From contig JAZBQD010000034.1 of assembly GCA_036583965.1 (NCBI GenBank), forward strand, positions 8,630,540 through 8,694,539: DNA of 64,000 nt, given 5' to 3'. Both the position numbers and the translations under genes were made by a program. The stretch is from Prunella strophiata. Taxonomy: Eukaryota; Chordata; Aves; Passeriformes; Prunellidae. Shown piece by piece: positions 23,578 to 34,096 of the stretch. The notes beneath the pieces were generated by a model. The model was not told the origin of the DNA. It was given only the letters and a program-made list of their open reading frames with translations, and did no database searches. Every line of letters begins with the position of its first letter. Within the stretch, counting starts at the first letter, position 1.

Positions 23578-26500
23578 GCCATTGAAGGGTCCATAACTCA
23601 GGGCTGGTGGAGCACAGCTCAGTCCCAGTGTGTTACAAGGTGATCAATAATGAGTAGGAATTAATGCACTGGAAATGATGGATTCAGAGTCAGTTTGGAG
23701 TGTGGCTGTGGCTGTCACTGCTGCTTGGCCTCGTGGGGACAGCAGAGCAAGTCGTGGCTCACAGGCAGCTCCCAGGGCACTCAGAGATGTGCACAGCACC
23801 TTGGCTGAGCTGGCTGAAGTCAAACAGCTCATCCAGACCTTCCCAGGAGCCTGGGGATGTCTGTCCTGGATGATAAAGGTGAAATAAATCCCAGCCTCAA
23901 GGCACCTCGTGCCTAGGCTTGCAGGCAGAAAGGCAAAGCTCCTTCTGGGCTGCAGATAAAACTGAGACCCTGCTGAAGTTCTTTAAAGAGTGGCAGAGCA
24001 GCCTTGGTGTGGCAGCAGGACCTTCCCTAACTTTTCCCAGTCTGAGCTGTGGTGGCTGCACTCCCCCAGGTCAGCTGAAGGAGTCCTGGCTCTGTGTTTA
24101 GCAGGGGGAAAGCAGCAGCATTTCCTCTCCTGCAGCCACTAAATATTGCTCTAATAATCAAAAGGCTTTTCATCTCTGTAAACCATGTCCTGCTAATTCT
24201 TCCTGCAGACACAACCCAGAACCCATCCTCTCCCACCTCACTCATTTTCCACTTTCTCTGACCCTTTATTGCCTAATAAATGTTTTCTGATTCAGTTCTG
24301 GAATCTGCTGCCATGGGGGTGCTCCTGCCCAGGACAGGCACCACCCCTGGCTTGCCTGGGCTCCTGTCCCCACGTCCTGCAGGAGCAGCACTGCTGAGGG
24401 GATGGGGCCAAGTGGAGGGGCTGGAGCTGGAGCTGGAGCAGAAAGCTCCTGGATCCCTCCACTGAGGAGCTGGGAGAGCCCTTTGGCAGCCAGGCCCTTG
24501 CTGCAGAGAAGGAGCTGGTTCTGAGTGAGCCCTGATCAGGAGATGATCTCCCAGTGCAGAACTGGTTCATCTCTTTGGCCAAGCATGCAAAATGGACCCA
24601 CACTTTGGCCTGTCACCCCAAAGCAGTGATTGATGGCACTGAGGGGACAGGGGCCATGGGAACTGTGTGACAGTTCAGAGACTTCAGCTCCAGATCAGGC
24701 CAGGGGCTCTCTGGGGTGATTAGGTGGCCTCAGAGCTCCAGGAAGGGTGGAGGATGGCACGGTGTGGGCTGTGGCACTGGCACACACCCAGATGTGGTCC
24801 CTGCCTTTGCCTCCCCCCTGGGAGGCACTGGGGGAGGCAGCACTCACAGCAGACACATCTGCACCTCTCCATGGCCTGGGTTTGCCAGTGTTGCTGTCAT
24901 CTAAGCAGCACTTCTGGTCTCTTCTGCATCAAAGAGAGATCTCTCCATTTGCAGCAAGCACAGCCAGAGAGTCCTGTATTTTCAGCAGCTGCTGAGATGA
25001 GGAGGCTGCAGGAAGCTTCCTGCATCATCTGCCCTGGTGAGCTCACCAGCTCCAAATGTCCTCTGTGAGCTGGAGACAGCAAGTGGCTCCTTTGGCAGGC
25101 TGAGCCCATCCTCACACCCTGAACTGTAATGTTATAAACATGTAATCTCATCAGGGCTGCCAAGAAAAAAGCTCCAAATCACAAATACCTGCCATTACAG
25201 TGAGATGGCCAAGCAAGCAGCTTCTTGCAGCAGCACTGCCTCTTAAGTGCTCTCAGCTGGGGTCTGATGCAGCTTTCTTTGGGTTTGTCGTTCAAGAGAG
25301 AAAACAAATCCATTTTTATTTTAAACAGCAAAATCTTGGTGGCTGCCCAGATTCACCGACTCAAACCCCTTTGGCATGATGAATGTTGTAGCCAGGGAGT
25401 GAGAAAAGTGCCTTTCTTTTGTGGGGAGGGGGGTGGGTGCCTGCTTCCCTCCCTTCCCAGCAGGAGCTCTGCTCCCAGCAGCTCTCCAGGCACTGTGGAG
25501 AGCTTCCCTGAACACTTTAGTGCATAACAGGACTGGTTCAATAATCCCATTACAGCCTGTCTTCAGGATGCCAGGACTAATTGGCAGCCACTGGGACCTT
25601 CATCCCCAGCTGGAATTTTATTGCTCATCACAATTAACCACAGTGCTGAAGTCCCTCAGCCACACATGTGCCATCAGCTCGGTCTGCAGCCGTGTCCTCG
25701 CCGGGCACTTTGGGGGCCCCATTGCACCCTGTCCCCAGCCTCCAGCAGGGAAAGTTCCCAGTTATTGCTGCAGCTGATTTTCTTTGCTCCGTGCAGTTTG
25801 CAGCTTAATGGGATTTATTTTGCACATGTCTGGTTGGAGCTGCTTCTGCACGGAGCACTGGCTGGGAGCCACAGTGCCAGCAGAGCTGGGGAGCCAAGGA
25901 CAGCCCAGGCTGGAGCTTGGCTGTGGCCATGGGAGGGGGAAGAGCAGCCTGAGCTGGCACTGCCAGTCTGAGGGGCTGTCACTGCTGGCCTGGTGACATT
26001 TCTCTATCACAGCTCACCAGATTCCCCCTCCCTGCAGAGCACTGGGCATGTGCTTCACTGGGAAGGCAGGCAGAGGCACAGCTCACCCCAGTGCAATGGC
26101 ACATTTGTTAGAGTCTGGGGTTTGGGTTTTTCCCTGATCTAAAGTGGTTAAACAGCAATTGTGGCTCATCCTGGTGGCTTGTTTTCATCTGGGATGTGCC
26201 ACTTCTAGGGAGTGGCACATCTTCTTTCAGGGAGACAGCAGAGAGCTGAGGACAAACTCTGACAACACAGCTGGTGCTGCTTTTATTTCCTCTTAAGTCT
26301 GAACAGAGTCTCAAACTTCAGAGACTCTGTTCCCACTGGGGCACTTGGTGGTGATGAGGAGCAAACTCCTGGCCTCTGTGTTTGTGTTTCCCACCCTCAG
26401 AGGTGACTCAGATCCCAGTGTCACAGACTGAGCCTTTGAAAGCACCCAAAGCTCCATCCACAGCGTGTCCTTCAGCTGGAGACTAATTACAAGATGATAC

Positions 26501-26742
26501 TGGACATGCCAAAACTTTACAAGGCTTCAGAAAGTGATTAGACAAATTCTAGGAAGGAAAAAAAAAATCCATCAAGAGCTATTAAGCATCAAGACAAGCT
26601 CTGGGACCCAGATGGGAGGATGCCAGGAAAATGTCCCTCCAGACTGTCTGTTCTCTCCACTAACAGTCCACTCTTCCAGAACCAGCACTGGGATGTTGGG
26701 CTGAAGAGACCTTTGGTCTGGCCCAGACACACTAATTTTGGG
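23578..26742. other. intergenic, unannotated
   Basis: This is non-repetitive sequence between the two polypyrimidine tracts. No gene is recognised. Confidence 0.4.
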
Positions 26743-26993
26743 TCTCTCCTCTCCTCTCCTCTCCTCTCCTCTCCTCCTCCTCTCCTCTCCTCTCCTCTCC
26801 TCTCCTCTCCTCTCCTCTCCTCTCCTCTCCTCCTCCTCTCCTCGCCTCTCCTCTCCTCTCCTCTCCTCTCCTCTCCTCTCCTCTCCTCTCTCCTCTCGTC
26901 CTCTCCTCTCCCTCTCCTCTCCTCTCCTCTCCTCTCCTCGATCCTCTCCTCTCCTCTCCTCTCCTCTCCTCTCCTCTCCTCTCCTCTCCTCTC
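26743..26993 (+). repeat. polypyrimidine (CTCCT)n tract, second copy
   Basis: About 250 bp of CTCCT pentamers is more regular than the tract at 23002. It has only a few interruptions: cctcctcc stretches, ctcgcc near 26843, ctcgtc near 26897 and ctcgat near 26938. It ends at tcattcagg. Two such arrays lie 3.2 kb apart on the same strand. Confidence 0.95.
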
Positions 26994-27960
26994 ATTCAGG
27001 GTCTGTGTGCTGTGCAGGGCTCTTTGCCATCACTTTCTGGAGGTTTTTAATCAAGAGCTGCTCTCTCTTGGTGCTGGAGCAGAATGTCAGGCACATCTGG
27101 AGTGCTGCAAAGAAGCCTTTGGGATGAGGATCTGTCACGGGGAAAGCAAAGTGTGGCTCTTCAGACAAAAACTTGTTGAAAAGATGAGAAAAAGGAGGCT
27201 GGAAGAGCCTTCTCTTGGTTTTCACAGCTGAGGCTGGCATGCAGGAGTGACAAAGCCTAAAAGCCCACAGGATGCAGCTGGGGAGGGCTGTGCCATCAAG
27301 CTGTACCAGCAGCTGGCTGGGGCTGGGCTTCAGCTGCTGCTGGAGAAACCACACCACAGGAGTGATGGCTTTTATGTTAGATGTAACATCATCTAACCTA
27401 CATCTGATACCTACAGAATCAGCTGTCCCCTGAGCAGCAGCCTCAAGTACATCTCAGTACTCTCCTCACTGCTTTTATATTGGATAAACCCCTGGTTCAG
27501 TCCATTTCTCCCAGCTAGAGCTGTTTGTCTAAATAAAACCCTGTCCTGTTTCTGGCTCCAGGCCCTGCTGTTTGGTTTCAAGCCCACCCCCTGCCCTGCC
27601 AGGACCTGGCAGCACAGTGGGATGCTGTGCCCAGAGGCACCCTGGCAGCCTGCCATGCCCCAGGAGAGGCAGAGTGCAGATCCCTGTGGTGCCCAGCTCC
27701 TGGGGATCCCCCTGCCTGGGCCTGCCCAGCACTGCACTCACCAAGGATCCTTTTTCCCAAATAACTGAGCCCCTCCTGTGTCCAGCACCTTTTGGAGGGT
27801 GAGATGTTGGTCACACAGCTCTGCTCACTGCCTCTTCCCTGCCCTGCTGGCTTTGGGCTGCCCCTGGCTGTGTCCCAGGAGGGACCTGGGGATGGGGAGA
27901 GGTGAGTGCTTGGCTTCTGCCTCCTTGTCTGGTTTTGAGCTGTGATTCCAGCAGGGAGCT
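26994..27960. other. intergenic, unannotated
   Basis: No gene is recognised. Open frames near 27.4-28.0 kb are chance products of GC-rich sequence. Confidence 0.4.
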
Positions 27961-28515
27961 GTGTGTTGGGGCAGTATTTCATGCTTGCTGGTGTCGGCTG
28001 ATAAACCTTTGATTTTCACTTCTGGGAATAATAGCACAGTAATGAATTATATTCACAAGAATAACTGTAATAGTCATAAAACCGCAAATAGAAGAAAATT
28101 GTAAATCAGTCACCCCCTTGTAATGTGCTTGCTTCATCTGAATCACCCTCCCTGGGCAGATTATCAATTTTATTTGGCTTTTCCATCCTAAACTTTTATT
28201 AAGTGGGGTGCCTCATGCGTAAAGACACCGAGCACAGGCCATATGTTCCAGGGATTTATCTGTTTACTTTGCCTTCCTTCCCTCCCTCTCCCCTCCCTCT
28301 CATGGCTCTCAGGACCTGCAGGCAGCTGACCTCAGACCATAAAAGACACATGTCCCCAGTGTCACTTTACCTTTATTATGACAAAAAAAAAATAAAAATC
28401 AGGCTGTCAGTGATGCAGAGGCTTTCCTCTGTGCCATGCAGCATTAGCCAGACCCTGCAGCATGTTTAGACTTCCATGTAATTAAAATAGAAAGCCATTA
28501 GCATAGCTCCAGGGT
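27961..28515. other. candidate conserved non-coding elements
   Basis: Two AT-rich patches (about 27965-28205 and 28340-28515) contain gaattatattcac, ttatcaattttattt, acttttattaagtg and catgtaattaaaatag. They include HOX/CDX-like TTTATTA motifs and no open frame. They flank an ordinary C/T-rich spacer. By texture this is one of the strongest enhancer candidates in the intergenic half. Conservation was not tested. Confidence 0.33.
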
Positions 28516-30850
28516 AATCAAGAGGACACAGCCTCAACTCCAGCATGTCCTGGGCTGTGGCATGAAGATGCTGCTGCTCCCAGTCCATGGGACAGTGCTC
28601 ATCCTGAGCCCTGTGGGTGAATGGGACAGCTCCTGGGCTCAGAGAGGGGTGGGAGGCAGCAGGGAAGCACCAGGGGCAGGATGGTGACAATTTACCCCTG
28701 TCCTGGTGACAATTTGCCCCCGTGCTGCTGGGACTGAGCAGATGGAGAGCGTGGCTCTGAAGGCAGAGCCAGGGCACCAAGTGCTGTCTGTGTCTCTGCT
28801 GTGGCACTCCCTGTGTTTTATCCTGGCCATGGAGGGAGGCAGCAGCAGAAAAAACTTCTGGGCCCAAGTATCTCCCCTTGCAAAGTCTTTATAGCAAAGT
28901 CTTCTTCTTGTCCCTTTCTATTGCAGAATCATATTAAAAAAAAAAAAAATCCCTTTCTTTTTCCTCTAAAAGCCACCTGTTCATGCCTTTTTCCTTGTCT
29001 TCTATCAGAAATCCTCTGGTTTCAGTGGTGTTCAAGGGGTGCAAGGCTGGCACACAACCAACTCTGAATCAATGCTGATGGGAAAGAGGTGAGAGCAGCC
29101 CAATGAGCTGGGGAAAGGTGCAAATTCCAGTCAGCAAAACACAGCTGTTGGGTTCAGTGACCCTTTTGGAGGCAAGCTGCATGCAGGAGTGGAGTTTCCT
29201 TCAGCTGGATGTGAACCTGCCAGGGCCTGCATGGTGTTTCATGGCTTTTGGAAGCACCAACTGCAATTTTCCATCATAACACAGCAGGGAGGAAAGGCAA
29301 AACCCACAGACCGTGTGATTTACGAGATGCTTCTCTTGGATTTCCATCTGTGATCTCAAATTACCAAGCAATGTAGAAACCCCAAATTGTTGCTCCAACT
29401 GCTCCCATCGTGGGTGCTTTTGCCATGATTTTTCATGCAGCTCCAGCCTCTCCTTCCCCATGCCCAGCAGCCTCCAGTGCTGGCTCTGGCCCCTTGCCCA
29501 GCAGCAGGTTGGTTTTGTGGCTCACCATGGTCAGAGCATTTTGGGTTGTTACTGATGGCTTAGTGGAGCTGAAACCATCTGCACCCATCAGGGACTCTTG
29601 GTCAGTCTTTTCACAGCTTAGCAGGACCTGGAACATCTGTTGAGGGAAGGATGTGCTGGAGACCAACATTTTCTGCTCTGGCAAAGAGCTCCTTGCAAAC
29701 TGAGGCTCATTTGGCTGAGCAACAGGGTCTGGGCAATCACAGGAGCTGTGAGTGTGTGTTAGTCCAAGCACCACCCTGGGCTCCTCCTCCTGGCCCTGGC
29801 TTGTCGTGAGTGCTCAGGGTGACCTGAGAGGGGTCAGGGGGTTTGTGCAGCTCCCCCATTCCTCCTCTCATCACTTCTGCTGAGGGGCTGGGCCAAAGCC
29901 AGGCTTGTAATGTGGTTTTCCCAGTTCTCCTGGAGGGGCTTGCATTTTCAGCCTGGAGGAATCTCAGCTCACCAGCCCTGCTCCTGCTGCTGCTTGGATT
30001 CATTTGGGCTTTTCCAGAGCTCCTGTTTGGCCTCATCTAAGGAAAACCAGAGCCTGCCAGGCCTGCACCATCAGGAGGGCTCCAGCCCTGCTGTGCAGCT
30101 CAAATTGTTGCTGGCTTTGGCAGAGCTGGAAAACAGGCTGAGAGCACCTGAGCTGCAGAGGTGGCTGGGCAGGGCTGGGTGGGGGACAGGCAGGGGCACA
30201 GGGATCACTGTGACTCCTGCTTCACTTGGCACCCAGCAGCAGGTGTTACCTGCACCCCTGTGATCCAAGAGGCTCATCAGGGGGAAAGAACTGCCACTGG
30301 GACATGGAGAAGGGAGGTGGGAGTGGGAAAGTTTGAAAATAGCACAGCATCTACTGGAGGTTCAGCCCGAGAGCTGCTCCCCAGAGAGGGTCTTGGTTGC
30401 ATTTTCCAGGTGATGGATTGACATGTGCTCCCCAGTCCTCTGTTTCCAGAGATGCCAGAGGCTGGGGGGAGCCCATGATGGGAGCATGTAGAGCAGAAAA
30501 TCCCTTGTGGGATCCCTGCAGGGTGTGTGAAGTGCCCTTGGTCCTCCAAAAAGCACCGTGGGAGGGAGCTGTTGCCTTGTGCTGCTTCACAGTGCTGCAA
30601 GGGGTTGGGACAAAAACCTCACAGGAGCTGGATTTTAAAAGCAAGTTCAAAGTTCAAAAGTAGCTGTAATGTGAACAGAAATCTGCTCTTTGCAGCCAAT
30701 TAGCAAGGCTGTGAAAGCAGCAGGAGCATCTCATGTTTTGACAGCATTAAAAAGGCAACAAAACTAAACAGTGTGGATTGAAGACATAACCTACAAGAGC
30801 TGCTCAGAGCCAGTCTGGTGGTGCCTGCAGCAGCACAGCAGGTCCTGGGA
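28516..30850. other. intergenic, unannotated
   Basis: No gene is recognised. A poly-A run lies at about 28936-28949. Confidence 0.4.
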
Positions 30851-30900
30851 CCAGCAAGGTCCCAGCAAGGTCCCAGCAAGGTCCCAGCAAGGTCCCAGCC
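30851..30900. repeat. 11-bp tandem repeat, about 4.5 copies
   Basis: The unit ccagcaaggtc repeats four times exactly (30851-30894), followed by a partial unit. It is a short minisatellite with no divergence between copies. Confidence 0.92.
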
Positions 30901-31189
30901 TGCCCACCAGAACCAGCATCCCTGCCCTGCCCTGCCCAGCCCAGCTGCTGTTAGCAGGAGAAAATGACACATTTTTTGTTAACTCCACCCAGAGCAGTTT
31001 TTTGCAGTGTGCAAGGGTCTGTGTTTGCTCCACGTGGTCCCCTCTTTATTCTTTTTGGGCTGAAAACTTTCTCGGGGGGAAAGGTCTGGTTTTGGGCTGT
31101 CTCTGTGCAGGGCAGGCAGCATAAGGGGATGCTCTGTCTGCCTGGCTGTGCTTGCATGAACAGATGAGCATGCAGCTGTTTCACTGTCC

Positions 31190-31275
31190 CAGCAGAGTGA
31201 ATCAATGAGTCTTTAATTAATTTATTAATAAAATAATATCAATTAGTTTACATTAATTATTATAGTGGACTCGGG
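31190..31275. other. AT-rich patch, candidate regulatory element
   Basis: About 80 bp of ATTA-dense sequence (tctttaattaatttatt, aataaaataatatcaattag, cattaattatt) lies between GC-richer flanks. It could be a conserved enhancer core or simply AT-rich DNA. Confidence 0.22.
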
Positions 31276-31902
31276 GAATCACACAGGGCTGGCACAGTAT
31301 CCAGGGTGTCACCTAGGCAGGACAGAGGAGGAGGAGGAGGACTTTTCCTGAGAGGAGCTCCCCTGTGTGTGGGGTGAGGGATGCTCCATTGTCCTGAGGA
31401 TGCAGAGACAGGTCCTCAGGTGATTTCTTTAGGGCCTATGAAACACTGAGGCTCCCAAAGAGACAGATTTTGCTTCTCTCTTGACTAACAAACAGTGAAA
31501 GACTCCACATTTGCTGTCTGGGGCTCACACACACAGAGTCCCTCTGGGACCTGCTCATATCAAGAACCTCTAGATGCAATCCCCTATGGGTTTTTTTGTG
31601 AAAAGGAGCTGATGTGATTGCCACAGTGCAGGTGCTGTCTGTAAGTCAGGGCTCCAAGTGCCTTTTGTCCCAGCTGAGGCAAGAGGAGGCTATCCAGACT
31701 TGTTGCACGTGGCAGAACAGGAGCAAGCAGGATCCCTTTATGCTGGCACCTGAGGAAGGGTGGAGACCTCATCCCTGGGGACATTCCTGCCCCACTGATG
31801 AGCTGTGTCCCCTTCTCAGGATGCTCCCCCAGGCAACAGCAAGCGGCCAGGCCAGCGGCTTTGGGAACAGCACCTGGAGGCAGCTCCAGTCCCAGGGGGA
31901 GA

Positions 31903-31997
31903 AAAAGAAAACTCGGGATTCTCCCACTGACCAGGTGAGATATTTCTGAATATTCTCATGCACTGAAGTGAAGACACCAAGGGGAGAAAGTGAATGA
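31903..31997. repeat. dispersed repeat, copy A (about 95 bp)
   Basis: This segment matches 36908-37010 at about 85% by eye (shared ctgaccag, tctgaata, agtgaagacaccaagg). Similarity ends abruptly on both sides. It is probably part of an older interspersed repeat whose family I cannot name. The solo LTR at 32055 lies about 60 bp beyond it. Confidence 0.75.
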
Positions 31998-32048
31998 AGT
32001 GCAGCAGCCCCTGCTCTGGCCGTGGGGCTCGCACACCGCTCCCGGCTC

Positions 32049-32054
32049 CGCGAT
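32049..32054. repeat. target-site duplication, left (cgcgat)
   Basis: These are the six bases before the LTR at 32055. The matching right copy at 32671-32676 reads cacaat. The two differences are both CG to CA, the signature of methyl-CpG deamination, so the copies were probably identical at insertion. Confidence 0.7.
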
Positions 32055-32670
32055 TGTCAGGGGTGTCTCAGGAGCTGGAGATGGCCCCAATGTGTTTGAG
32101 AGTCTCTGTGTCCCTGCCCAAGAACCAAAGAAGGAGTCAGGAGTCTTCTTGGGCAGTTTTCAAGGTAGTTTATTATTTCTTATCTAACAAATTTTCTCCC
32201 TGCCCAGCCCAGGTCTGTTCAGCAGGTCAGTCTGAGGCACACTGCCCACCTCTGGGGTGGTGTTGTCTTTCTATACTAAAAACTACATGTACATTATTTA
32301 CAGTTATTTTCCAATACCTATCACCCATGTTACACAGTCCAACTCTACTCTAAGCCAATCCAAAAGTGCCACCCAGAAGATGGAGGCTGTGAAGGAGAAA
32401 GAAGGACAGAACATGCCCAAATTCCTCCATCTTGACCCCCGAACCCTTATTCTAAAAAACCCCAAAATTCTACTTTTTCATCCTGTGATGAACTGATTAT
32501 TACTCTACTTAATTTTTGTGGCTTGTAGCTCCTCATATAAGGTTGGTAATTTTTTCCATGGCTCAAAATCAAAGGCACAGGGCTCTTGGGCTCTGTGCCA
32601 AGGCCTTTGAGCCCCCTACCAGGGGCTGGAGCCATGCAGGGCAGCCAGAGGAATCTCCTGGGTTCTGACA
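32055..32670 (-). mobile_element. solo LTR, ERVK-like, copy 2
   Basis: The 616-bp element has the same TGTCAG...CTGACA ends and the same orientation as 426-1049. On the minus strand an AATAAA signal lies at 32169-32174. The TATA-like box found in copy 1 is changed here to TATAGAAAG (near 32270). Copy 2 lacks short stretches present in copy 1, such as ccgccat near 739-745. The flanking 6-mers (cgcgat and cacaat) differ from those of copy 1, so the two LTRs come from separate integrations and are not the ends of one provirus. No internal retroviral sequence adjoins it. Confidence 0.88.
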
Positions 32671-32676
32671 CACAAT
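32671..32676. repeat. target-site duplication, right (cacaat)
   Basis: This is the decayed partner of cgcgat at 32049-32054. Both mismatches are CpG-to-CpA transitions. Confidence 0.7.
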
Positions 32677-32824
32677 CACATCAGCGAGGAGCCCCAGCTC
32701 CGGGAGGGGAAGGGAGGATGCTCTCAGTGACTCTGTGACCCACTCCCTGCTCCAGCTTTCTGTTCTGGAGGTGAGCACTGGAAAGCAGCTCCTTCTTTCC
32801 CTCCCTCTCCCCTCCGAGCCAAAA

Positions 32825-32995
32825 AAAAGCTGTGACAGCTTGATTTAGGGCTGGATAATGAGACAATTGTGAGGAGGATGGGTACAGCGGGAGCCGTCGC
32901 TTGCCAAATCATTTGGCTTAATTGATCAAATATTTTTATGCATCGTTTATTCCTTTAAGGTGACCATAACCCGCTTCTCCTGCAGCTCTGAACTG
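32825..32995. other. candidate conserved non-coding element
   Basis: This non-repetitive block directly precedes the CpG-rich segment. It contains ggataatgagacaattg, ccaaatcatttggcttaatt (a partly palindromic core) and gatcaaatatttttatgcat. It has no open frame. Position and motif content suggest a regulatory element coupled to the CpG-rich segment. This is inference. Confidence 0.33.
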
Positions 32996-32999
32996 AAAA

Positions 33000-33830
33000 G
33001 AGCGAGGCTGGAATTCACCCAGAGCGACAGAGAGGGGTGGGTGGCCCCAAGGACCTCCTTGCCTGGCAAGTGGCAAGGACTTGCCACCCTACCAAGCGCA
33101 GGGTGGGCGAGCTGGATCCGGCCTCTCCAGAGCCCCCAGGGCAGCAGGGGCAGCGCTGCAGGGCTGGTGCCAGCCGGGCTGTGGCTGTCCCTCCCCGGGC
33201 ATGGCTGTGTGCCGTGCCAGGCTGCTCCTGCCATCCGAGGGGAGCGCCCAGCGAGCCAAGGCGGGCACACGAGCGATCGCCAGGAAATGTTTCCCCCGCG
33301 CAATTAAGTCGCTGTGATCGCTAAATACTTCAGTCAGAGCTGGAGCTGTTGATCTACAGAGGAAAAAAGGTCAAATCAAACCCGTCCCTTGCGCTGTTAG
33401 CTCCCACCCTCCCGCTGCAGGATGCCGGCGGTGGGAATTGCTCTCGGTGCGGGCAGGAGGGGGGCGCACACCCCAAATTCCAACCTTCCCCTGCGGATAT
33501 CGCTGCTCCCTGAGCCCCCATGGCCCTGCAAACCCTCCTCCTCTGGGTTCAGGCGGCTCCCGCGGGGGTTTCATCGCCCTCCCAGGCTTTGACACACACG
33601 GTATGTGGAGAGCAGCGGCTGCTGGGGATGCTGCGGGATCCCGGCTGGGCTGCGGCGGGGGCCGGCAGGAGCAGCCCCATCGCTCCGGGCACAGCGCTCG
33701 GCGGCTGCTCCGTGCTCACAGCAAACCGAGAGCTGCCTCTAGCGGGGCTTCGCGGGGCTCCAGGCGAGGAGCTCCTGCCCGGCCCTGCCCTGGGGACGCT
33801 GCCTGGCTGCGGTGAGTCCCCATCACCTCA
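33000..33830 (+). promoter_or_regulatory. orphan CpG island with splice donor
   Basis: I count roughly 55 CpGs by eye in about 830 bp at a GC content above 60%, against very few in the neighbouring kilobases. That is the profile of a CpG island. A consensus donor, TGCG/GTGAGT, follows 33811 on the plus strand. An ATG in good context at 33520 (cccATGG) opens 97 codons up to that donor, with a hydrophobic N-terminus (MALQTLLLWVQ). This may be the promoter and first exon of an unrecognised or non-coding transcript running toward MFAP3. The translation matches no family that I know, and I could not place a second exon. Confidence 0.4.
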
Positions 33831-33850
33831 AAAAAGTCACGGAGAGGGAC

Positions 33851-34096
33851 CCCACTGCATCCCACCGCATCCCACTGCATCCCACCTCATCCCATCCCAT
33901 CCCATCCCATCCCATCCCATCCCATCCCATCCCATCCCATCCCATCCCATCCACCGCATCCCATCCCATCCCATCCCATCCCATCCCATCCCATCCCATC
34001 CCATCCCATCCCATCCCATCCCATCCCATCCCATCCCATCCCATCCCATCCCATCCCATCCCATCCATCCCATCCCATCCCATCCCATCCCATCCC
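33851..34096 (+). repeat. (CCCAT)n pentamer array
   Basis: About 245 bp of CCCAT units follow the CpG-rich segment. The left end consists of four degenerate 10-bp units (cccactgcat, cccaccgcat, cccactgcat, cccacctcat), then it becomes pure CCCAT with two interruptions near 33950 and 34064. The minus strand is (GGGAT)n, so it is G-quadruplex-capable. MGWDG-type open frames are artefacts. Confidence 0.95.

Noticed and set aside
22973..23585. Ser/Leu/Pro-rich (plus) and Glu/Arg-rich (minus) open frames
   Set aside because: These are translations of the polypyrimidine tract. The same holds for 26620-27231.
420..32676. One provirus with LTRs at 426 and 32055
   Set aside because: Each LTR has its own directly abutting target duplication, with different sequences, and no retroviral internal region lies between them.
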